In this document: positions 51,176 to 60,792 of the stretch, in pieces
How positions within the stretch are numbered: position 1 is the stretch's first letter
Layout: each line of letters starts with the position of its first letter
DNA from: Trebonia sp963795335
GTDB lineage: Bacteria; Actinomycetota; Actinomycetes; Streptosporangiales; Streptosporangiaceae
Length of the DNA stretch: 64,000 nt
Direction of reading: 5' to 3'
NCBI GenBank assembly: GCA_963795335.1
Contig: CAWCHI010000009.1
Coordinates: 119,542 to 183,541 of the forward strand
The notes under the pieces: generated by a model
Databases searched by the model: none
The model's input: the letters and a program-made list of their open reading frames with translations, nothing else
Told to the model about the DNA's origin: nothing
Position numbers and translations under genes: made by a program

Positions 51176-52594
51176 TCAGCGCGGCAGCCAGGCCGGCTCG
51201 TGGGCGCCGATGCGGGCGGGCGGGAGGTCCCAGTGCGGCGGGGTCTCCGACATCGCCGTGGCCGGCGTCAGGTACCGGATCGGGCCGAAGTCGGCGGTGT
51301 CCATCACGGCGGTGAACGGCTCGACGTCACCCAGGCCGGGCGCGCTGGCGTCGTTGCTGTCCCCGAGGCGCTGGTACCACATGCAGGTCTGGCAGAGCGA
51401 CACCTGCACGTGCCACGAGCCGCCCTCGGTGGCGCGCCGGGCGAGCGCGGTCATCGCCCCGTAGGCGGCGAGGAAGCCAGTGGTGTAGTCGTTGACGGCG
51501 GCGGGGGCCAGGCGCGGAACCCCGTCGGGAGCGGACTGGCCCTCGCGGAAGGACATGCCCGTGGCCGCCTGGCCGAGCTGCTCCCAGCCGGGCCGCTCGG
51601 CCCACGGGCCGACGTGGCCGTAGCAGTCCTCGGAGACGTACACGATGCCCGGCCGCAGGCCGGCCACCTGCCCGGGCGACAGGCCGCGGCGGGCCAGGGT
51701 GCCGAGCCGGTAACCCTGGGAGAACACGTCCGCCCCGGCGATGAGGTCGCGCAGGGTGGCGGCCTGCCCGGGGTCGTTCAGGTCGAGCGCGGCCTGGCGC
51801 TTGCCGATGCCGGTCTCCATCTCGAACGGGCCGCCTCCTTCCAGGTGGGGCGCGCTCACGTGCAGGACGTCGGCTCCGTGCTCGGCCAGGGTCTTGGCGC
51901 AGGTGGGGCCGGCCAGCACCCGGGTCAGGTCGAGGACCCGCAGTCCGCTCAGCGGGCGGTCCCCGTCGGGGAGGGGCGTAGGTGGCGCCTCGCCGATCTT
52001 GGTGACGGTCACCGCCGGCAGGCCGCCGATGGCCTGCCCCTGGGGGTGGGCGGCCCACTCCTCCTTGGAGCGGACGACTCCACCGCAGACCCGGCGGGCG
52101 ATGAAGGCGGCCTCCAGCTCGAAGGCGTCGCGGGCGGCGACCGCCGCGTCGACCTGCTCGGGAGTGGCCGACTCGTCGAGGCCGAGCTCGGCCAAGATGG
52201 CCGGGGCGTCGTGAAAGGACCCGTGCAGCTGCACATAACGGCCGTCGCGGGCGGCCACGATGCGGGTGATGCGCAGCCGCGGTCCGGACCCGCCCCGGGC
52301 GGCGAGGGACTCCAGCGACTGCTCGGGCTGCCCGGCCGGGCGCGCGTACTGGTAGGAACGCAGGCTCGCGGCCGCGTGCCGGGCGTCCACGACGATGTGC
52401 TGGCGCCGTCCGGTCCGCTGCCGCCACAGCTCGGCCGCGGCCACCCCGGTCAGCACCCGCGCGGCGGCCGCCCCGGTGCCGAGAAAGTGCGGTGACGGGA
52501 GGATCGGCTCGTCGCCGGTGACCTCGAAGTCCGCCCCGGCCGGCAGGGACAGGCCCGCCAGCTTGACGGCCCGCTCCACGTCGGCCTGGTCCAC
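51176..52594 (-). CDS. CoA-transferase family III (CaiB/BaiF type)
   Basis: The 472-residue protein has the two-part family III CoA-transferase layout. The second part, from SGLRVLDLTRVLAGPTCAKT, with LAEHGADVLHVSAPH, LIAGADVFSQGYRLGTLARR and VYVSEDCYGHVGPWAERPGW, is the classical CaiB domain. The first part is a related but weaker copy. It moves CoA between carboxylic acids. GTG at 52594 follows GGGAGG. The usual catalytic Asp position is in QAALDLNDPG. No partner gene is near. The stretch 51020-51175 after it shows a hydrophobic but start-less frame and is left unannotated. Confidence 0.8.
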   Translation of the reverse strand: MDQADVERAVKLAGLSLPAGADFEVTGDEPILPSPHFLGTGAAAARVLTGVAAAELWRQRTGRRQHIVVDARHAAASLRSYQYARPAGQPEQSLESLAARGGSGPRLRITRIVAARDGRYVQLHGSFHDAPAILAELGLDESATPEQVDAAVAARDAFELEAAFIARRVCGGVVRSKEEWAAHPQGQAIGGLPAVTVTKIGEAPPTPLPDGDRPLSGLRVLDLTRVLAGPTCAKTLAEHGADVLHVSAPHLEGGGPFEMETGIGKRQAALDLNDPGQAATLRDLIAGADVFSQGYRLGTLARRGLSPGQVAGLRPGIVYVSEDCYGHVGPWAERPGWEQLGQAATGMSFREGQSAPDGVPRLAPAAVNDYTTGFLAAYGAMTALARRATEGGSWHVQVSLCQTCMWYQRLGDSNDASAPGLGDVEPFTAVMDTADFGPIRYLTPATAMSETPPHWDLPPARIGAHEPAWLPR

Positions 52595-52779
52595 CGCACA
52601 CCTCCCGATCGATGCCCGACCCAATTTTGATCGCGGGGTCATCATTCGGCAACCCCGGACGTGAACCTTCTCCGCGGCCTGGCCCTGACGGCGCCCGCCC
52701 CGGTGCGGTAGATTTTTACCGCTAAGGCGACACCCGGGGGGGCACTGCCGCGCCAGAGCGAGACCGAAGGGGCCTGCGG

Positions 52780-53604
52780 TTGAGCACGCTGAGCGAACCC
52801 CCGAGCGGACAAGACATCGCCCCGCCGCTGTCGTTCGACATCTCGGTCGCCCACCCGGCGCGGGTCTACGACTTCCTGCTGGGCGGCAAGGACAACTTCG
52901 CGGCCGACCGCGCCGCCGCCGGGGAGATCATCGAGACCAGCCCGGTCGTGTTCGAGTGCGTCCGGGCCAACCGGGCCTTCCTCAGCCGGGCGGTCAGCTA
53001 CCTGGCCGGCGAGGCCCGGATCGGGCAGTTCCTGGACATCGGGACCGGGCTGCCGACGGCCGAGAACACCCACCAGGTGGCCCAGCGGGTCCGCCCCAGC
53101 AGCCGTGTCGTCTACGTCGACAACGACCCCATCGTGCTCGCCCACGCCCGCGCGCTGCTGACCAGCACGCCGCAGGGCGCCTGCGCCTACATCGACGCGG
53201 ATGCCCGCGACACCGCCGCGGTGCTGGAGCGCGCGGCCGAGACGCTCGACCTCAGCGCGCCAGTCGCGGTGATGGTGCTGTGCACGATGCAGTACGTCGC
53301 CGACGCCGACCGCCCGCACGACATCATCGCCCGGCTGATGGCGGCGGTGCCGTCCGGCAGCTACCTGGCAATGTCCGACACGACCAGGGACATCGACACC
53401 CGGTCGATGGTGACCGGCGCCGCCCGCTACAACGCCCGGCTCGGGCCCACCACGTTCACGCCGCGCACCCGGGACGACTACGAGCGCTTCTTCGCCGGCC
53501 TCGACCTGGTGGAGCCGGGCCTGGTCCCGATGCCGCAGTGGCGGCCGGAGTCGGACGGCCAGGGCGTCATCCCGATGTACGCGGCGGTCGCCCGCAAGCC
53601 CTAG
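52780..53604 (+). CDS. SAM-dependent methyltransferase, PF04672 (DUF574) type
   Basis: The 274-residue protein has the actinobacterial PF04672 pattern: HPARVYDFLLGGKDNFAADR, the SAM loop FLDIGTGLPTAENTHQVAQR, and VVYVDNDPIVLAHARALL. Rossmann-fold methyltransferases of this group are very numerous in Streptosporangiales and Frankia; their substrates are unknown. The start is TTG at 52780, the first in-frame start before LSEPPSGQD. Another member of the same family lies beyond the IS element at 55117, on the other strand. Confidence 0.85.
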   Translation: MSTLSEPPSGQDIAPPLSFDISVAHPARVYDFLLGGKDNFAADRAAAGEIIETSPVVFECVRANRAFLSRAVSYLAGEARIGQFLDIGTGLPTAENTHQVAQRVRPSSRVVYVDNDPIVLAHARALLTSTPQGACAYIDADARDTAAVLERAAETLDLSAPVAVMVLCTMQYVADADRPHDIIARLMAAVPSGSYLAMSDTTRDIDTRSMVTGAARYNARLGPTTFTPRTRDDYERFFAGLDLVEPGLVPMPQWRPESDGQGVIPMYAAVARKP

Positions 53605-53633
53605 CGGCGGGCCGCCCGGGCGCCGACGGATCA

Positions 53634-54980
53634 GACATCCCAGGGGTTTGGTGTGTCAAGCGGCTAGCTGGTTGCGGTGGCCCCAGGCGGTGTCCTCGTC
53701 GTAGAGGGTGCGGGTTTTGAGGCAGCCGTGCAGGATGCCGACGAGCCGGTTGGCGAGCCGTCGCAGGGCGTCGTTGTGGCCGATGCCGCGTCCGCGAAGC
53801 TCGTCGTAGCAGGCGCGGGCGCCGGGCGAGGCGGTCAGGGCGGAGAAGGCCTGGGCGTTAAGGGCATCGACCAGCCGGTCGTTGTGCACGGGCCGGGCCG
53901 CGACGATCTTCCGCTTGCCCGAAGCGCGGGTGACCGGGCTGGTCCCGGCGTAGTTGCGGCGGGCTTTCCCGTCGCGGTAGCGGGCGGGGTCATCGCCGAA
54001 CTCTGCGAGCACCCGGGCGCCGAGGATCATGCCCATCCCGGGCTGGGACAAGATGATCTCAGCGTCCGGGTGCCGGCCAAAATGCTCCCTCACCTGCTCT
54101 TCCAGGAGCTTGACCTGCTCGTTCAGCGTCGTGATGACAGCAATGAGTGACCGGGCCGTAGCCGCGTAGGCGCTGGCCAGGGCCGGCGGCTGGGACAGCT
54201 GCTCGCTGCGCAGCGCCGCCAGGATCGCCGTGGCCCGCCCGGTGATATCCCGCCGTCCGGCTCGTTTCAGCACCGCCGACACCTGCGCCCTGGTCAGCTT
54301 CCGGGCCCGGGCCGGGTCCGGTGCCTTGCCCAGCAGCTCGAGAGCATCGGGGGCATCGAGGTCGCCGAACGCTTCCAGCGCGGCCGGGAAGTACTGCAGC
54401 AGCTGGTGCCGCAGCCGCTGGGTCTCCCGGGTCCGGTTCCAGATCATCGTCTTGTGCGCACGGGCCAGGACCTTGATCCCGGCTGCCCCCGGGCTGTCCC
54501 CGGCCGCCTCGCGCAGCTGGTGGGAGTCGGTGCGGACCATGTCCGCGAGCACGTGCGCGTCCCCGGCGTCGCTCTTGGCTCCCGACACCGAGTGCCGGGC
54601 CCGGAACCTCGCCGACTGCTGCGGGTTGACCGGGAACACCCGGTAACCCGCCGCGACCAGGGCCGCCACCCACGGCCCGTGGTCGGTCTCGATCCCGAAA
54701 AGCACCTCTGCCCCGTCGTCGTCCTCGCCCACCAGACCGCCGAGCAGGGCATGCAGCTGCGCCATCCCGGCCACTCCCTCCGGCAGCCGCCGCCGCGCCA
54801 GCACCTTCCCTGTCCCGTCCATCACCTCGATGTCGTGATGGTCCTCAGCCCAGTCATCACCCGCGAACAGCTGCACCCGCACTCCCGTCAACCGCGCCTC
54901 CACAACACCCGGCAGCCAGCGAGAGAACTATCAGCGCCCTAATAACAAGTGCTCACGCAGCAGCGGGCACGACATCCCAG
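53634..54980 (-). mobile_element. IS110-family insertion sequence (bounds tentative)
   Basis: The 415-codon transposase at 53656-54903 is flanked by a 10-bp direct repeat, GACATCCCAG, at 53634-53643 and 54971-54980, which I take as tentative limits. IS110 elements have no terminal inverted repeats, so ends cannot be fixed by symmetry. The upstream non-coding side may instead extend to about 55110. The element sits between two PF04672 methyltransferase genes and does not interrupt either. Confidence 0.6.
53656..54903 (-). CDS. IS110-family DEDD transposase
   Basis: The 415-residue protein has the N-terminal RuvC-like DEDD domain: D17 (GDDW), E72 (IETDHG), D112 and D115 (KSDAGDAH). The C-terminal Transposase_20 domain shows LSQPGMGMILGARVLAEFGD and YAGTSPVTRASGKRK, where the Ser region holds the second catalytic residue known for IS110 recombinases. 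All four acidic residues are present, so it looks active. The start at 54903 is GTG. IS110 enzymes are guided by a structured bridge RNA encoded in the element's non-coding end (known for IS621). Confidence 0.9.
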   Translation of the reverse strand: MEARLTGVRVQLFAGDDWAEDHHDIEVMDGTGKVLARRRLPEGVAGMAQLHALLGGLVGEDDDGAEVLFGIETDHGPWVAALVAAGYRVFPVNPQQSARFRARHSVSGAKSDAGDAHVLADMVRTDSHQLREAAGDSPGAAGIKVLARAHKTMIWNRTRETQRLRHQLLQYFPAALEAFGDLDAPDALELLGKAPDPARARKLTRAQVSAVLKRAGRRDITGRATAILAALRSEQLSQPPALASAYAATARSLIAVITTLNEQVKLLEEQVREHFGRHPDAEIILSQPGMGMILGARVLAEFGDDPARYRDGKARRNYAGTSPVTRASGKRKIVAARPVHNDRLVDALNAQAFSALTASPGARACYDELRGRGIGHNDALRRLANRLVGILHGCLKTRTLYDEDTAWGHRNQLAA

Positions 54981-55110
54981 CAGCGATCAACTCTCCCGGT
55001 CACCGGCAGGGGCACCATCTGACGCGAGGGCTCCAGGCCCGGGGCTTGCGCAGTGCTCACCCGCCGGCGGCCACCTAACTCCGAGTCTCCCGCATCAGGC
55101 GACCCGTTAC
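54904..55110 (-). ncRNA. Candidate bridge-RNA region upstream of the IS110 transposase
   Basis: This 207-bp non-coding stretch lies on the start side of the transposase, where IS110 elements of the IS621 type carry the bridge RNA. It contains the motif GTGAGCACT twice on the minus strand (around 54950 and 55055), a possible sign of the paired loops, and GC-rich inverted segments. No fold was computed; the call rests on position and length. Confidence 0.35.
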
Positions 55111-55116
55111 CCCTTA

Positions 55117-55926
55117 TTAGGGCTTGCGGGCGATGCCGACGTGCCCGGCCAGGCCCGTCGCCGGGCCGGCCGCCGCTTGCTCGGTACCGGGCCGGCCGTC
55201 GCCCCACCACCGGCCCAGCGGGACCAGCCCGCGGCCGACCGGCTCGAGCCCGTCGAAGAACGGGACGATCTCCGCCCGGCGGCGGAGCCGTATCTTCACC
55301 GGGCTGCGCTCGTTGTAGCGGCGGGTGAGCTCGGCCGCCGCGGCCGGCTCGATGTCGCTCGCCCCGTGGCCGATCACCAGGTAGCTCCCGGAGGGCAGGG
55401 GGTCCATCAGCCGGGCGACGACAGCGTGCGGGTCGTCGGCGTCCGGGATGAAGTGCAGCACCGCGATCAGCAGCACCGCGACCGGCTGGGTCAGGTCGAG
55501 CGACTTGCCCGCCGCGGCGATGATCGTCGGCGTGTCGCGCAGGTCAGCCTGGACCATCTCGGTCGTCCCGTCCGCGCGGGCGAGCAGGACCTGGCCATGG
55601 CTGACCACCACCGGGTCGTGGTCCACGTAGAGGACCCGGGCCCCGGGCGCGGCGCGCTGCGCCACCTCATGGGTGTTGTCGGCCGCGGGCAGCCCGCTGC
55701 CGATGTCGATGAACTGCCGCACCCCGTGCTCGGTCACCAGCTGGTAGACGGCGTCGATCAGGAAGCGCCGCGCCGCCCGCGCCACCAGCGGCATCGTCGG
55801 CAGGGCGGCGATGACCTCATCCCCGGCCGCCCGGTCAGTGGCGAAATTGTCCTTGCCCCCGAGCCAGTAATTCCACATCCGTGCTGGGTTGGGCGCGCTG
55901 ATGTCAAACTCCGCCACCGCGGACAT
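55117..55926 (-). CDS. SAM-dependent methyltransferase, PF04672 (DUF574) type
   Basis: The 269-residue protein shares the plan of the gene at 52780: NPARMWNYWLGGKDNFATDR, FIDIGSGLPAADNTHEVAQR and VLYVDHDPVVVSHGQVLL. It is a second family member but clearly divergent in sequence, so not a recent copy. The ATG at 55926 (MSAVAEFD) is chosen by similarity to relatives; an upstream ATG adds 11 residues. It ends in tandem TAA TAA. Substrate unknown. Confidence 0.85.
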   Translation of the reverse strand: MSAVAEFDISAPNPARMWNYWLGGKDNFATDRAAGDEVIAALPTMPLVARAARRFLIDAVYQLVTEHGVRQFIDIGSGLPAADNTHEVAQRAAPGARVLYVDHDPVVVSHGQVLLARADGTTEMVQADLRDTPTIIAAAGKSLDLTQPVAVLLIAVLHFIPDADDPHAVVARLMDPLPSGSYLVIGHGASDIEPAAAAELTRRYNERSPVKIRLRRRAEIVPFFDGLEPVGRGLVPLGRWWGDGRPGTEQAAAGPATGLAGHVGIARKP

Positions 55927-56026
55927 CCTCTCCGCCGTCCTTCCGCCCCGGGTGAGCATACTTGGCCGATATTGCCGCGCGCACCGCGGGCGCGGGAGCC
56001 GCGGCGACGGGGTCAGCCGGGCGGGG

Positions 56027-56767
56027 TCAGGACCGCCGGGCGGACAGCGCCTCGACGTAGCCGGCGATCGCCGCCAGGGTGCCCGGCGCGGACCATATGG
56101 CCTCCACTGCCGCGTCGTCGGCCCGGCTGGCGGCGATCCGCTCGCGGGCCGGCCGCTGCAGCTGCCGCTTACTGAAGGCAAACACCTCCGGTGCGATCCG
56201 GCCCATCTCCCGGGCCCGGCTGAGCGTCATCTCCAGCAGCGCCTCCGGGGCCTCGACCTCGTGGACGAGGCCGAGCGAGCGGGCCTGGCCGGGGCTGAGC
56301 ATCACCGCCGTCAGCACCAGCTCACCCGCGTGCGGGCCGGCCGCGTGCCGCAGGATTTCCAGCGCGACGGGGGGAAACGGGACGCCGACGGTGAGCTCGG
56401 CCAGCCCGATCGTGCCCTGCGACATCACCCGGACGTCGCACGCCGCCGCCAGCACGCAGCCGCCCGCAATCGCGTGGCCGTTGACGGCGGCCAGCACCGG
56501 GCCCGGGTGGTCGAAGACGGCCAGGAACATCTCCGACAGGGCGGGGAGGAACTCCCGCACGTAGCCCGGCCCGCCCTCGGCGATCCGGCGCAGGTCGACC
56601 CCGGCCGAGAACGCCCGCCCGGTGCCGGTCAGCACCACCGGCTGGTGCGGCTCAAGCGCGCGCACGGCCGCCGTCACCGCCCGCAGCAGCTCGGTGTCGA
56701 GCGCGTTGACCTTGCCGTGGGCCATCCGCAGCAGCGTCACCCCGGAACGCTCTTCCGTCTCCAGCAT
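56027..56767 (-). CDS. Enoyl-CoA hydratase/isomerase
   Basis: The 246-residue crotonase has HGKVNALDTELLRAV, GRAFSAGVDLRRIAEGG, AAVNGHAIAGGCVLAAACDV and TVGVPFPPVALEILRHA. The catalytic Glu positions of hydratases are replaced here (VPFPP), as in some isomerases or inactive crotonases. It lies 19 bp after the transketolase-like gene on the same strand and may share its transcript. Its substrate is unknown. Confidence 0.82.
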   Translation of the reverse strand: MLETEERSGVTLLRMAHGKVNALDTELLRAVTAAVRALEPHQPVVLTGTGRAFSAGVDLRRIAEGGPGYVREFLPALSEMFLAVFDHPGPVLAAVNGHAIAGGCVLAAACDVRVMSQGTIGLAELTVGVPFPPVALEILRHAAGPHAGELVLTAVMLSPGQARSLGLVHEVEAPEALLEMTLSRAREMGRIAPEVFAFSKRQLQRPARERIAASRADDAAVEAIWSAPGTLAAIAGYVEALSARRS

Positions 56768-56786
56768 GGGCCGGTGCTCCCCTGGG

Positions 56787-59152
56787 TCAGCCGACGAGGT
56801 CCAGAGCCGCGCGGACGATGCTGTCGCAGTCGAGCCCGTGGTAACGGTACACGTCTTCGAGTGAGCCGGACTGGCCGAACCGGGTGACGCCGAGCCCGGT
56901 CGTCTTGACCCGGTTGACCGTCGCCAGGAAGGCGAGCGCGTGCGGGTGCCCGTCGAGCACGGTGACCAGGGGCAGGGCGCGGTCGGCGGGGAACACCTGG
57001 TCCAGGATCCACGACTGCGCCTGCTCGTGTCCCTGGCGGGCGCGGACCGCCCGGTAGAGCAGGTCGGGGCTGGTCACGCAAGTCACGTCGGCCGCGATGC
57101 CGGCCGCCTCGAGCCGGTCGGCGGCCGCCAGCGCCTCGGGCACGACCGCGCCCATGGCCGCGATCGCCACCAGGGCGCCCGCCGGGCGGCGGAGCGGGTA
57201 CGCGCCCGCCACGACCTGGCGCCGCCGGCGCTCCCGGGCGGCGGGGTCGGCCGGCACGGCGGCGAGCGCCTGGTCGACCGGGCGGGTCGACAGCCGCAGG
57301 TAGGCCGAACTGCCGTCCGGCTGCCCGAGCTGGGCCAGGCTGGCCAGCAGCGTCCACTCGGTGTCGATGGCGAAGGCCGGCTCGTAGCTGACGCAGCCCG
57401 GCTGCTCCAGGCCGATCGACGGGGTCTTGATCGACTGGTGGGCGCCGCCCTCGGGGGCCAGGGAGACCCCGGACGGGGTGCCGACCAGGATGGACTGGCC
57501 GCCCGCGTAGATGCCGTAGGACCACGGCTCCAGGGCGCGCTCGACGAACGGGTCGTAGAGCACGCCGATGGGCAGCAGCGGCTGTCCCCAGCGGCTCCAG
57601 GTGGCGCCGAGCTCGCCCAGCAGGCTGACGGTGTTGACCTCGGCGATGCCGAGCTCGAGGTGCTGCCCGGCCGGCTTCTCCCGCCAGTGCAGCACGGTGT
57701 CGGTGTCGTCGGCGAACCAGTCCTGGCGCTCGCTGGCCGACCACACCCCGACCTTGTTGACCCAGCCGCCGAGGTTGGTCGACGAGCTGACGTCGGGGCT
57801 GACGGTGACGATCCGGCGGGCGGCGGCGGGCGCCGCCCGGGTCAGGTCGAGCAGCGTGCGCCCGAGGGCCGCCTGCGTGGTGCCCGTGCCGGCCGGGGTG
57901 CGCCCCATGTCGGCCGGCAGCGCGGGCGGGGGCTGCCGTCCCGGCTCGGGCCGCCGCAGCCGGGCGGCCGCCCGGGCGCACAGCTCAGCGGCCGGGCTGC
58001 CAGCGGCGAACCCGCGCCACGGGTCGTCCGGGTCGGCCCCGGTCCTGTCGGCCAGCTCACCCATCTGCGCCCCGGTCAGCAGCGCGGAGTGGTTCTGCGG
58101 GTGGCCCTTGATCGCCAGGCCGTGCCCCTTGATGGTGTAGGCGAAGATGATCGTCGGCCGGGAGTCGTCGATCGCCCCGAACGCCGCGTCCAGGGCCGAG
58201 AGGTCGTGACCGCCGAGGTTGGCGACCGCCTCGACCAGGGTGGCGTCGCCGACCGGGGCGATCAGACCGGCGATGGAGGCCGCGCCGGGGCCGCTGCCGG
58301 GCAGCCGCTCCCGCAGCTCGGCTCCGCTGCAGCGGAGCAGCCGCTGGTACTCAGGGTTGGGCATGTCGTCGATCCGCGCGCGCAGCTCGCTCCCGCCGGG
58401 CCGGGCGAAGAGGTCTTCCAGCAGCCGTCCGTACTTGAGCGTGATGACCTGCCAGCCGGCCGCGGTGAACATCCCCGCGAGCTTGCCCGAGGCAATGTTG
58501 GGCACGATCCGGTCGAGCGACTGGCGGTTCAGGTCCACGACCCAGACGATCTCGCCCAGCTCGCTGACGGCGGGGTCGAGCACCGCCTCCCAGACCGCGC
58601 CCTCGTCCAGCTCGGCGTCGCCCAGCAGCGAGTACTGCCGTCCGGTGGCCGCCTCACCGGTGACCGTATTGCCAAGGACGGTGGCCAGGTAGCGGCGGGA
58701 CAGGGCACCCCAGATGGGTGCGGTCGCGCCGATCCCGACCGAGCCGGTCGAGTAGTCGACCGGGTCGGGGTCCTTGGACCGGCTCGGGTAGCTCTGCAGG
58801 CCGCCGAACTCGCGCAGCCGCGGCAGGTAGCTGGGATCGAGCGGCCGAGCAGGTAGTTGATCGCGTGGAGCACCGGGGACGCGTGCGGCTTGACCGAGAC
58901 CCGGTCCTCGGGGCGCAGGTGCCGGAAGTAGAGCGAGGTCATCAGCGACACCATCGAAGCCGACGACGCCTGGTGGCCGCCCACCTTGAGCCCGGACGGG
59001 TTCGGCCGCACCTTGTTGGCGTGGTAGATGATCGCCGACGACAGCCACAGCACCCGGTTCTCCACCGTGTGCAGCAGGTCGGGCCCGTCCGGCCGGCCCG
59101 GCTTGTCCGCCGGCTGCCCGCCGGCCGCCGGGCTGGTCACTGGGCTCGTCAT
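56787..59152 (-). pseudogene. Transketolase-like / pyruvate dehydrogenase E1-like enzyme, one frameshift
   Basis: The TPP-dependent enzyme is long (about 788 residues when restored). The first 100 residues, from ATG 59152, read HTVENRVLWLSSAIIYHANK and GGHQASSASMVSLMTSLYFR. After a one-base loss near 58845 the second frame continues DPSYLPRLREFGGLQSYPSR, the TPP motif GDAELDEGAVWEAVLDPAVS with DLNRQSLD, and a transketolase C-terminal domain to 56787. It resembles AceE-type homodimeric E1 but is shorter by about 100 residues. Divergent to an Lrp regulator with an inverted repeat between. Confidence 0.78.
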
Positions 59153-59203
59153 CAAGTCCGCCTCTCTGTCGCTGCAGTTGTGTGCATTCAAGCGAACGAT
59201 GAG

Positions 59204-59240
59204 ATTCTGCTCAAGAGAACATCCATAATTTGAGCAAAAT
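59204..59240. promoter_or_regulatory. Inverted repeat between E1-like gene and Lrp gene
   Basis: ATTCTGCTCAA (59204-59214) is inverted to TTGAGCAAAAT (59230-59240), 10 of 11 pairs matching, in an AT-rich patch of the divergent promoter. Lrp/AsnC proteins bind such sites; this one probably serves the Lrp gene at 59273. Confidence 0.6.
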
Positions 59241-59272
59241 GCCCAGCATCGGCCGGGCAGTACGGGAAGACG

Positions 59273-59768
59273 GTGAGCAGCATGCCCAGTAAGGCGGTAA
59301 TCGACGCCATCGACGCCCGGCTCCTGCTGAAGCTGGCCGAGCACCCGCGGGCCACCACCGTGGCGCTCGCGGACCAGGCCGGGGTGGCCAGGAACACAGC
59401 CCAGGCGAGGCTGGCGCGGATGGAGGAGAACGGGGCCCTCGACACGGTCGAGCGGCGGGTCCGCCCGGAGGCGCTCGGGTACCCACTGACCGCGTTCATC
59501 ACCGCCGAGGTGATCCAGCGGCAGCTGGCCGAGGTGGCCGGCGCGCTGGCCGGCCTTCCCCGAGGTGCTCCAGGTGCACGGCATCTCCGGGCCGGCCGAC
59601 CTGATCATCCACGTGGCCGCGGCCGACGCCGACGACCTGTACCGCGTGGCGGGCAACATCCTGGCGGTGCCGGGGGTGGAACGGACCAGCACCGCCCTGG
59701 TGATGCGGCAACTGGTCGGCTACCGCGTCAGTCCGCTCCTGCGCCGCAGCGCCGCCGCCGAGCGCTGA
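59273..59768 (+). pseudogene. Lrp/AsnC family regulator, one frameshift
   Basis: The N-terminal helix-turn-helix (DARLLLKLAEHPRATTVALA, then DQAGVARNTAQARLARMEEN) is in one frame; near 59555 the frame switches to EVLQVHGISGPADLIIHVAA and the RAM-type sensor domain ending LLRRSAAAER at 59768. Restored length is about 165 residues, normal for Lrp/AsnC. It likely regulates the divergent E1-like gene. The start may be GTG 59273 or ATG 59282. The shift lies in CCTTCCCC, a typical indel site. Confidence 0.75.
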
Positions 59769-59777
59769 CGGGCCGGG

Positions 59778-60680
59778 CTACGCCTCCGGCGCGGCGTAGC
59801 GCTGCTCGGCCGCGCGCACCTCGGGCAGACCGATGAACTCATTGAACTCGCCGAACGAGGGGAAGTGGCCGAGGGCCGCGGCTGGGGTGCCGGCCGCGGC
59901 GATCTCCGCCAGCACGCCCCGCATGGCGGCGGTGGCGGCCAGCAGGGTGGCGATCGGGAAGATGACGATCCGGTAGCCGAGCTCGGTCAGCCGTTCGAGG
60001 CTGACCGGCGGGGTCTTGCCGCCCTCAGCCCAGTTGAACAGCAGCGGGACGTCGGGGAAGGCGGCGACCGCCGCCTCCACCTCCGCCTCCGACACCAGCG
60101 CCTCGATGAACAGCGCGTCGGCGCCGGCGTCACGGTAGCGCCGTCCACGGTCCAGCGCGGCGGCCAGCCCCTCGACCGCGCGGGCGTCCGTCCGGGCGAC
60201 GATCACGAAGTCCGGGTCGGTCCGCGCCTCGACCGCGGCCCGGACTTTCTGCGCCATCTCCGGCGCCGCGATGACCTGCTTGCCCTCCATGTGGCCGCAC
60301 TTCTTGGGCGCCACCTGGTCCTCCAGGTGCAGGCCGCCGACCCCGGCCGCCTCGTAGACGCCGACGGTGCGGATCACGTTGAGCGGGTTGCCGTAGCCCG
60401 TGTCCGCGTCGGCCAGCACCGGGATGTCGACGCAGGCGGCGATCCGGGCCGCGTTGTCGGCCATCTCGGTCATCGTCAGCAGGCCGACGTCGGGGCGCCC
60501 GAGCAGGGCGGCCGACGTACCGAACCCGGTCATGTAGACCGCGTCGAAACCGGCTTCTTCGACCAGCCGGGCGGCCAGCGGGCCGAACGCGCCCGGCGCG
60601 ACGATGGTCCGGCCCGAGTCCAGCAGCTCCCGCAGCCGGGCGGGTCCGCCCGTGGGCCGGGTCAGCCGGCCCGTCACCAC
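59778..60680 (-). CDS. Isocitrate lyase/PEP mutase superfamily enzyme
   Basis: The 300-residue protein has the superfamily features VAPGAFGPLAARLVEEAGFD, ADADTGYGNPLNVIRTV, the signature KKCGH in EDQVAPKKCGHMEGK, and IVARTDARAV. KKCGH with catalytic Cys indicates a C-C lyase such as 2-methylisocitrate lyase or a 2,3-dimethylmalate/oxaloacetate-type lyase. The start is GTG at 60680. It is convergent with the Lrp gene. It may supply or remove pyruvate-related acids together with the E1-like enzyme (inference). Confidence 0.85.
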   Translation of the reverse strand: MVTGRLTRPTGGPARLRELLDSGRTIVAPGAFGPLAARLVEEAGFDAVYMTGFGTSAALLGRPDVGLLTMTEMADNAARIAACVDIPVLADADTGYGNPLNVIRTVGVYEAAGVGGLHLEDQVAPKKCGHMEGKQVIAAPEMAQKVRAAVEARTDPDFVIVARTDARAVEGLAAALDRGRRYRDAGADALFIEALVSEAEVEAAVAAFPDVPLLFNWAEGGKTPPVSLERLTELGYRIVIFPIATLLAATAAMRGVLAEIAAAGTPAAALGHFPSFGEFNEFIGLPEVRAAEQRYAAPEA

Positions 60681-60792
60681 GCCTCCGTCGGCGGCGGCGT
60701 CGGCGGGGCAGGGGCTGGCACGGATCTTTTTGACTGCACGGGCACGAGGTTAGCGGCCCGAGGGCCCGGCCAGCCAGCGGCAGTGCGGCGCT

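Noticed and set aside
51078..51200. Minus-strand hydrophobic frame ending LLLLFRRMGWLTH
   Set aside because: It lies at the end of the CoA-transferase gene and has no start codon in its open part; could be a remnant but cannot be supported.
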